Source of the DNA: Xestospongia bergquistia
Lineage: Eukaryota > Porifera > Demospongiae > Haplosclerida > Petrosiidae
Assembly: GCA_963965975.1 (NCBI GenBank)
Contig: OZ014420.1
Coordinates: 6,598,001-6,662,000 of the forward strand
Reading direction: 5' to 3'
Length of the DNA stretch: 64,000 nucleotides
In this document: positions 57,140 through 64,000 of the stretch, in pieces
Layout of the letters: each line of letters starts with the position of its first letter
Position numbering within the stretch: position 1 is the first letter of the stretch
The notes under the pieces: model-generated
Told to the model about the DNA's origin: nothing
Database searches by the model: none
What the model saw: only the letters and a program-made list of their open reading frames with translations
Made by a program: the position numbers and the translations under genes

Positions 57140-57310
57140 ATAGTTTCGATATTTAATACAAACAGTTTTGACTTCAGTGTAAAAATCCAATGAATCTTTG
57201 AGACCTTCACGTCCAATACCAGAATACTTACAACCACCAAATGGTACATTGAGATCTCTAACTAACTGACAGTTCACCCACACAGTACCTACCTGAGAGA
57301 GAGAGAGAGA
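57140..57310 (-). pseudogene. ALDH8A1 last-exon remnant carried with TRIM copy 3
   Basis: The minus strand encodes [20 protein letters not shown] and onward to [13 protein letters not shown], matching the ALDH8A1 terminal exon, with a (GA)n tract at its acceptor. The original stop is lost. No other ALDH exons follow. Confidence 0.88.
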
Positions 57311-57339
57311 GAGGTTGAAATAATCTAATCTGACATTAG

Positions 57340-57560
57340 TTATTAATTCCTTCAATTTAAGGCACTTTTGTAATATGAATTTAATGTTTAATACAGACAG
57401 TTTTGACTTCAGTGTAAAATCTTTGAAACCTTCACATACTAACAACCACCAAATGAGACAAGGAAGGTTATGGTTCATTGAGTACAGATATGGTGGTCAA
57501 CTTAATATCTTTAGCCCTGGGAAAAAAAGGCACAGTAATTAGGGGTAATATTCATGTATG
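57340..57560. pseudogene. Mosaic of a second ALDH scrap and a TRIM NHL scrap
   Basis: 57360-57465 repeats the ALDH last-exon end again (TTAATGTTTAATACAGACAG..) with an internal loss of 14 or so bases. 57475-57560 resembles the TRIM C-terminal NHL code (GGTGGTCAACTTAATATCTT; GGTAATATTCATGT). Both are non-coding remains at the junction of the second duplication. Confidence 0.65.
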
Positions 57561-58041
57561 GTGGGTGGGTGTATTATACTTTTCAAATAATGACAACTTA
57601 GTCCTCTGTTACCTAAAAAATGTCAAAGTACGTGATTCTATTATTAGTAAAAGTTTCTATATATAGTACATTGTTAGTCTGTTCTGATGTTGATACACTT
57701 GATGATAAATATGTTGCTGACTTTCCACTTGATATGGGGTTTATAATAGGTTACTCTGGTAAACGAAAACAATCAGAGATCTTTTATCATTTTGTGTCCT
57801 TCCTCACACACAGTGTTATCTATCGCTGTGATCTCACATGCTGAGGTAAACTGGGAATGTAGTTCTCTTCTCTCTCTCTCTCTCTAGGTCTTTCAACAAA
57901 TTGAAGTCACTGGTTTTGACATGAGTCTCTTTGAAACAAAGCAGGTTTTCTATACCAGTAAAGATGACACTAAGATACCAATGTTCATTGTTCACAGAAA
58001 GGTAATATATTGGGGTGTGGTTATATTGATACTTGTTCTAT

Positions 58042-58089
58042 GGTAAACATCTGACACTTTTCTATACAGAGAAGTGTCAGATGTGTACC
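58042..58089. repeat. Fold-back insertion in the PREP pseudogene
   Basis: ACATCTGACACTT (58047-58059) is followed after 12 nt by AAGTGTCAGATGT (58072-58084), the exact reverse complement. The flanks (GGTAAAC..GTGTACC) pair imperfectly. The intact PREP gene has only the forward copy (53557-53575). Confidence 0.9.
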
Positions 58090-58949
58090 ATCGAGATGTA
58101 CATAACCATATATGGTTACGGAGGATTTAATATATCTATTACACCTTACTATAGCACATCACGTGTGATCTTTATGCAACATCTCAATGGTGTAATGGCC
58201 ATTGCTAACATCAGAGGAGGAGGGTAAGAGAGAGAGAGAGAGAGAAGTTGCTGTCTTTATCTTTTATCAGTGAATATGGTGAAGAGTGGCATAAATCTGG
58301 TATCTTTGACAAAAGACAAAATGCTTATGATGATTTCCAAGCAGCTGCACGATATCTTATTCAACAGAACTATACTAATAGCAACAAGTAAGGAATGTAT
58401 GTGTCCATTTTACATGTTATCTGTCCATTCTAGACTAGCTATACAAGGTGGTTCTAATGGCGGTCTTCTTGTATGTTGTTGTGCTAATCAAACACCTGAA
58501 TTATTTAAATGTGTTATCTCACAAGTAGGGTAAGATATAACATAATAGTTCCCTCTATTTCCCTTGGCTGTTCTCCTTTAGAGTTCTTGATCTGTTAAGA
58601 TTTCACAAGTTTACTATTGGACATGCTTGGGTCACTGACTATGGTAACCCTGATAAAGACCCTGATTTCCAATGGATATATAAGTAAGTGATAATGATCT
58701 AAAATAGGACACACTCGCTGACTCCTCCTCTCAGAATATCTCCGTTACATAATATTACTATCCCTCCTGGTGATGTCCAATATCCTGCTATATTGTTATT
58801 AACAGCTGATCATGATGATAGGGTTGTTCCCCTCCATTCCTTCAAGTACATTAGTCAATTACATTATATTATGAGAGGAGTTAATAAACAGGTATTAACT
58901 AGTACATGTAGTACATTTTTATAATATTAATAATTATTAGTTAATATAT

Positions 58950-58957
<8 letters not shown>

Positions 58958-58996
<39 letters not shown>
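58958..58996. repeat. (AT)n microsatellite
   Basis: About 20 TA dinucleotides in the last-but-one intron of the PREP pseudogene, absent from the intact gene. Confidence 0.9.
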
Positions 58997-58998
<2 letters not shown>

Positions 58999-59220
58999 GT
59001 TAATATTAATTAATTAATATATTGTTACATGTATATAATATTAATATTAATTAGTTAATATATTATAACATGTATATTATTTATTTGTTGTTAATGTAAT
59101 ATTTATTGTATTGTTAGACTAATCCTCTGATGATTAGAATTGAAGAGAAAGCTGGTCATGGAGCTGGTAAACCAACAGCAAAGATAGTTAGTAATATACT
59201 ACATTGAGTTCTGTTATGTT

Positions 59221-59276
<56 letters not shown>

Positions 59277-59527
59277 GATTGAAGAAACTGCTAATGTATA
59301 TGCTTTCTTAGCTAAAAATTTAGACATTACATGGCAAGACTAGATCTAATGTGTAATAATGTTATTTGTTAGAGAAATAATATTTAATATATTGTTACTA
59401 CAAATTAATAAAATTCATTAACTACCTGAGATCACATGACTTACCTTGACTTATTAGATTATAAAGGTAACCATCTCTTATTGTTAATACTCTTTTCATT
59501 ATCTATTATCTAGCTACATTTAATACA

Positions 59528-61215
59528 ATGGCTACTACTACTACTGAACCTGACTCCTGTGATCCTCCACATAGTACTACCTCCTACCTATGTTCTCATA
59601 AACAACCACACCCCTATAATGACCCTCGTCTCCTCTCCTGTCTTCATTCCTCCTGTAAGACATGTTTAACAGATCTTGTTAACTCAACCAATACTACTAT
59701 CATATGTCCTACCTGTTATGAACCAACATTACTTCATAATAACTCAGGAGTTGATGACTTGCCATGTAATCTTAGACTAGTCCATGAAATAGAGGCTGCT
59801 ACCATCATTGCTAAGGCTAATTCTTCTACTCCTATTGTTTGTGAAGGATGTATCTCTGATCCATCACCAGCAGTAACCTACTGTGTTGACTGTGAGGAAT
59901 TTATCTGTAATGGATGTAAAGATATACATAAGAGAAGAAAGAATTTGGTTAATCATGAATTACTTGGCTTCAACCATCTTAACATATCTTCCCTTCTAAC
60001 TAAAACCAAACCATCACTCTGTCCTCGTCATCCTAAAGAACCGCTAGACCTTTACTGTCAAGTGTGTCATACTATTACCTGTAGATTATGTGTTCTTACT
60101 GGTCATGTTGGTCATACTTGTACTGACCTTGATCAGGTAGCTGACAGTAACAAACAAGAACTACAACAATGTCTGCTACCACTAACTACTACTATATCAG
60201 AGCTACAGTCCTCTCAGGAGAAGAACACTGCTGCTCAACTTCAATTGAAAGAGAATACAGAACATGTAAAAGTAACTATTGAATCAGCTTTTGAAGCTCT
60301 CTACACTGCTCTTAGAAAACGTAAGGAGAAACTTCTTCAAAGTTTACACAAAGTGTCTTCTTTCAAACAAACTAGACTAAAGGTAAAGAGAGATGAGATA
60401 GTGAGAGCAGCAGATAAAATGAGTTCATCAGTTAATGTAATTGAGTCAACAGTAGCTACTTACACATCATCAGAATTAGTGTCAGTCTGTGACACACTCA
60501 AAACTTACCTCCATAATAAAAAGATCAACCACTATGATGTCAATATTACTCAGTCTCCCAGTGTTGGTAGCAGTGAGATTAAGTTCTTTGTTGATCGAAA
60601 TGTTCTTGTAACTAAGGTAGATCAGTTTGGAGAGGTAGAATCTACTGTTGATCCATCTTCTAGTGTCATTATTAGTCCACAGATATCTCGAACTATTGCT
60701 GGTAAGAAATGTACTGTTATTTTAGAGACTAGAAATGAGGAAGGTGGTCATTGTTGTGAGGGAGGAGAAAAGGTCAAGGTGACATTAGTAGACAAAGTTA
60801 AAAGAGATCACTTGATCAATGGAACAGTATTGGACAAAGGTACTGGTCAATATGAGTTGTCTTTTACTCCACCCTCTCCTGGTACATATGAGGTTCATGT
60901 AACTATCAATAATGAACACATCAAGAATAGTCCATTTACAGTGTATGCTAGACCATATCGAGACTATCGTCAACTGAAGGAACCTGTTAGAGTGATTGAG
61001 ACTGAACAGCAACCTAGTGGTATATGTACTTCATCTGATGGAACTATATATGTCACATGTGATACTGCAGTATACAAATATCTTAGATCTTCAGTCCTGA
61101 GGGTAAACTACTTCATAGTGTAGGTAATTTACTACATAGTTCTGGTGTGTGTATTAATAATGACTCTAATATTTTTGTTACTAGTGAAATTGATAGAAAG
61201 TTTTATAAGTTTTGA
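59528..61215 (+). pseudogene. TRIM-NHL copy 4, NHL propeller deleted
   Basis: The frame is open for 531 aa: RING (CLHSSCKTC, with S for F beside the zinc ligand), B-boxes, coiled coil and filamin domain. It then reaches CDTAVYKY and is diverted to LRSSVLRVNYFIV and a TAG at 61121-61123. Sequence AAATATCTTAGATCTTCAG fuses three parts of the parent: the first NHL blade, a later KYLR segment and the KIFSPEG segment near the end. About 480 bp of propeller code are missing. The original C-terminal code survives out of frame to 61215. It may be dead, or it may make a propeller-less TRIM. Confidence 0.85.
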
Positions 61216-61422
61216 ATTTGATTGTTCATTATTTTAACTTACAAGTACTTTGTGAATTATTTCATTATATTACCAAAAGCTAACAATGTAACCAGACCAC
61301 ATGTGAAGAAGAATATAAAAAATTGCCAACATTTCTACTGGTTTGTGTGTCTTTGTATTTGGAGTAGGTTTTTGAACCAAAAAGAGTATAAATAGACTCT
61401 AAATAAGAGAAAGAAATGACTA

Positions 61423-62744
61423 TCAATAACAATGTGTCTTGATATTAATAATAGTCTCACAACTTACAGTGATCATGAGTCCTTCTAGTGGCCATAGTAA
61501 CCAGTTAATACCAAGGCTATATGAACTGACCACACCCACAGACACAATGACACAGACCACTAAAAATGTTGTCCATTTACCATACACTACAAGATATGTT
61601 CCTTTCTTCTGTACGTGGGAATATAATGAATCATATTATAAACAATATATAATGTGATACCTTAGGTAATGTGGGGTCTAGTTTACGACAGATTTCATAA
61701 GTAAAGAACCCAGAGAAAGCAACACTACCAATTAGAAATCCACTCCAGCTGTACCAGACTGCACCACCAAGGGAACAGATAAACCAGGCACCAAAATAGA
61801 TAGACACCTAGAGAGAGAGAGAGAGAGGGAGGGGGGGGAGAGTGAAAGAGAAAGGTGAGCAAACAAAGTGGTTCAAGCAGTACCTGATGTGTAAGGGCAT
61901 AGAGAAGAACTCTAGGTTCTAACCAATCTCCGATACCAAATTCCACATACATTAAGAAACTATAAAACACCTATAAGTACATGTACATTACAATGATACA
62001 TTGTGAACACTTTACTTGAAAGCCAAAGGTTATTCCTACTGTCAGAGAAAATCTCCATGCCAAGATACCAGCATACAATGACATTGCTCCCAATACTAAA
62101 TTGATCACAGTCACAACTTCATCATACTTGATAAGACCTCTAGGTAGGGGTCTAGTACAGGAAGAATATTTATATAATTATATATAATACAAGAGTCTAT
62201 TAATCTAACCTATCAGGATGTACTTCAAGATCTAGTTCATAATCCTTCACATCATCCATAATACGTACAGTAAGAAGAAGTACCTTATGACACAACATGT
62301 TAGAGGATAATGTGATAATAACAAATGTACTTACTAGTTGTCCAAATACTGCCCAAATAAATTTCTCCCAGTCAATTTTTCCTTCAACCATTTGTAATCC
62401 TGTGAGACAAGGACCAGCTGCTAACAATAGGAACACAGCCGGGGGTGCACGCTCTTTGAGGAATTGAATCCAATTAAAGAGGCTATGATTAATGGATACA
62501 TGAATGATGAGATGGATGCATGAATAGCATAAGCTATCATTAGAATGGATAGATAAATAATGAAATGGATCTATTTAAATAGTTATGTCAGTAAATATAC
62601 AAATTTACTTAAAACTTTGATAATTATCATCACTTGATTGAGGGGGTGGTCGATGAAACTACAAATAATCAAAAATAATAAGTTCTTATGCTCTAAAATA
62701 AATACTTTTTCTTCATCTCCACTTTGATGAACAGTTCTCTTCAT
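61423..62744 (-). CDS. UbiA-family membrane prenyltransferase homologue
   Basis: About eight minus-strand exons beginning MKRTVHQSGDEEK (start at 62744) and ending with a membrane segment and TGA at 61423. Exon 3 reads LFNWIQFLKERAPPAVFLLL. The first Asp-rich site lies in RIMDDVKDYELDLEVHPDRP followed by LPRGLI, the pattern of UbiA-type prenyltransferases (D-x2-D and D-x3-D followed by RPLxxG). Later exons give further hydrophobic helices and FTYEICRKLDPTLPK. The family transfers isoprenoid chains to aromatic or other acceptors inside membranes. The acceptor cannot be told here. It is not clearly COQ2 or UBIAD1. The exact 3' exon is uncertain because an alternative donor GTAAGT occurs near 61458. 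Confidence 0.72.
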
Positions 62745-62832
62745 GTTAACTCTCAGGGCCGTAATATTGAGACCACGCCCAGTCAGCTAATAAAATAAAT
62801 TAAATAATATTTAACCCTTTAATCACTTCAAC
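62745..62832. promoter_or_regulatory. Divergent promoter, UbiA-like and CXXC genes
   Basis: Only 88 bp separate the inferred start codons, so the two genes probably share promoter elements unless the UbiA-like gene has an upstream leader exon (a TTTATTAG acceptor-like sequence lies at about 62790). Confidence 0.45.
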
Positions 62833-64000
62833 ATGGAGTTCGACAGTGAGGAAGAGCGAGAGATCTTCGGAACGACAGATGAAGAAGATCATAACATGGA
62901 ATCTGATTACAGCTCAAGAGAAGAAGATATCGAGCTTATGAATATCAGAGCAGCTGAACAAGATGTAGAACTAATTTCTCCTGAAGATTTCAATTCAAGA
63001 CTCTCTCCATCTAGATCTTTACGTCCTCAAGATGGTCATCTACCTGACGAGAGAGAAGTTTCTGATGAAGGAAGTGATGAGAATGAAGAAGAACAAGAAA
63101 CTGAACTTGAGCGACATGTTTCAAGACCTCGTTTGTTCAGTAGTAAATCAACCACACCCACTTTTAGTAACCCTCCTGATGACATCAGAGAAGAGTTTTT
63201 CTCTGAAGACATTATCGATCATGCATCAAGTTTTATTTCAACAACCTCAATAAATCAAACTAGTAAAGATAGAGCCACCACAGGTGTGAAAACCTCACCA
63301 ATGCAATCATCTGTGGAGTTATTTCCAATTGACGAAAACACTGACCTTATACCAGCTGCTGATGAAATTGGCTTACCTAGCTCTCTCTTTAACCCTGTAT
63401 CCTCTGAGGACACACCCCCTAGCAGTCCCGAAACTATAGAAGTAGATGTTATCAGTCCCGATCAATCCGTTAACAGTCGAGCTAGTACTCCACCCTTGTT
63501 AAATCAAGATGGGGAACCACGGGAAGTTGTCCGTCCTAAGCTGACTCCTTCTGGGGGTGGAGGACGTAAGAAAGTTTCGAAGAATAATCGACGTAGATGT
63601 GAAGAATGTGAGGCATGCCTTAATGAGGTAGATTGTAAGAGGTGTCGATTTTGTTTGGATATGAAAAAATATGGAGGATTAGGACGACTAAGACAGAAAT
63701 GTATTAAACGCCAATGTCTTAGACTTTCACGAATTATAAATGTCCAGAACTTATCTCAGATAAAAGATCAGTTCAAATTAAATCCAGCTGGGACGGAGAT
63801 TGATGAAAAAGGGGGTGTGTCTTCACTGAATAGTATTAGTGGTAGTTCAAAAATGGGTGGAGTTATACCTGCCAATGCTCAATCCACTTCACAAATTACA
63901 CAATCACCCAATACACAGCCATTTTATATCACAGGTACCACAGTAACTGCACCTACTCCACCCACTAAATCATCTAAGAAACCTCCAGCAAAGAAACCCA
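62833..64000 (+). CDS. CXXC zinc-finger protein (partial, runs off the window)
   Basis: Open from ATG 62833 to the end of the window, 389 codons without a stop. Residues 1-230 are acidic and S/P-rich. A basic patch GGRKKVSKNNRRRCEECEAC opens a full CXXC domain: CEECEAC, then DCKRCRFCLDMKKYGG and KCIKRQC give all eight zinc-binding cysteines, with KYGG for the usual KFGG. The spacing is closest to CXXC1 (CFP1), MBD1 and DNMT1, which bind unmethylated CpG. After it come serine/threonine/proline-rich residues and a basic KKPPAKKP. CFP1 has a PHD finger before the CXXC; none is present here, so orthology is open. Confidence 0.85.
   Translation, partial: MEFDSEEEREIFGTTDEEDHNMESDYSSREEDIELMNIRAAEQDVELISPEDFNSRLSPSRSLRPQDGHLPDEREVSDEGSDENEEEQETELERHVSRPRLFSSKSTTPTFSNPPDDIREEFFSEDIIDHASSFISTTSINQTSKDRATTGVKTSPMQSSVELFPIDENTDLIPAADEIGLPSSLFNPVSSEDTPPSSPETIEVDVISPDQSVNSRASTPPLLNQDGEPREVVRPKLTPSGGGGRKKVSKNNRRRCEECEACLNEVDCKRCRFCLDMKKYGGLGRLRQKCIKRQCLRLSRIINVQNLSQIKDQFKLNPAGTEIDEKGGVSSLNSISGSSKMGGVIPANAQSTSQITQSPNTQPFYITGTTVTAPTPPTKSSKKPPAKKP

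Larger units (their letters stand above)
57587..59343 (+). pseudogene. PREP second-half duplicate, decayed
   Basis: Matches PREP from about 53040 (AATGACAACTTAGTCCTCTG) to the stop, so the first half is missing. Further lesions: about 18 bases are lost around 57838, putting a TGA after CDLTC, and the exon that starts [10 protein letters not shown] in PREP is scrambled by an inverted insertion (58042-58089) with its AG acceptor lost. The later exons carrying the catalytic serine, aspartate and histidine are still well preserved, so decay is recent. Confidence 0.88.
53040..61215. repeat. Second segmental duplication: PREP tail plus TRIM, two units
   Basis: The block PREP second half + TRIM (53040-57085, with ALDH scrap to 57310) recurs as 57587-61215 in the same order and orientation, including introns and the short spacer with ACTACCTGAGATCACATGAC. 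The unit is about 4.5 kb. Confidence 0.85.

Overview
The window is eukaryotic and animal. Nearly every gene is split by short, AT-rich GT..AG introns (36 to about 100 nt, a few near 2 kb), and the gene set includes HEY, PTP4A/PRL, PSMF1, CEP97, ALDH8A1, HDDC2, PREP and a CXXC protein. The compact layout, head-to-head gene pairs and several intronless TRIM-NHL genes suggest an early-branching animal, most likely a demosponge such as Amphimedon. That is inference from style and gene content, not a database match. Exon models were built by hand; where exons are listed, their phases add up to an open frame.

1-14.2 kb: the tail of a probable alpha/beta hydrolase; two small single-pass membrane proteins flanking a dead third copy; two nearly identical purple acid phosphatase genes in tandem (15 exons each); an ADP-ribosylhydrolase homologue with an altered N-terminal metal site; and, on the minus strand, a secreted cysteine-rich double-psi-barrel protein. 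The intergenic DNA here holds palindromes, partial duplications and two copies of a small MITE-like element.

14.6-30 kb: PSMF1 (minus strand, 9 exons) stands head-to-head with PTP4A. The PTP4A leader holds a spliced 46-codon upstream ORF. About 4.9 kb holding PTP4A, an intronless TRIM-NHL gene and the 3' part of ALDH8A1 is duplicated in tandem. One copy of each split gene survives (PTP4A on the left, ALDH8A1 on the right) and the other copy is a pseudogene. Both TRIM-NHL copies are open.

30-42.3 kb: one 24-exon gene encodes a CEP97-like centrosomal protein (LRR, IQ, IQ) with an extra fibronectin type III domain and a low-complexity tail, about 1389 aa. Two of its introns are filled by minisatellites (45 bp and 97 bp units) that carry copies of the adjacent splice junctions. 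43-51.4 kb: HEY (minus strand) and HDDC2 (plus strand) share a 320-bp promoter.

51.4-61.2 kb: PREP (prolyl oligopeptidase) is followed by a third TRIM-NHL gene that still drags a scrap of the ALDH8A1 last exon. This block is itself duplicated as a decayed PREP half and a truncated fourth TRIM. 61.4-64 kb: a UbiA-type membrane prenyltransferase homologue (minus strand) shares an 88-bp promoter with a CXXC zinc-finger gene that runs off the window.

The strongest recurring signal is short fold-back (inverted) insertions. In several cases they can be compared with a paralogous copy that lacks them, which is the footprint expected of template-switch replication errors.
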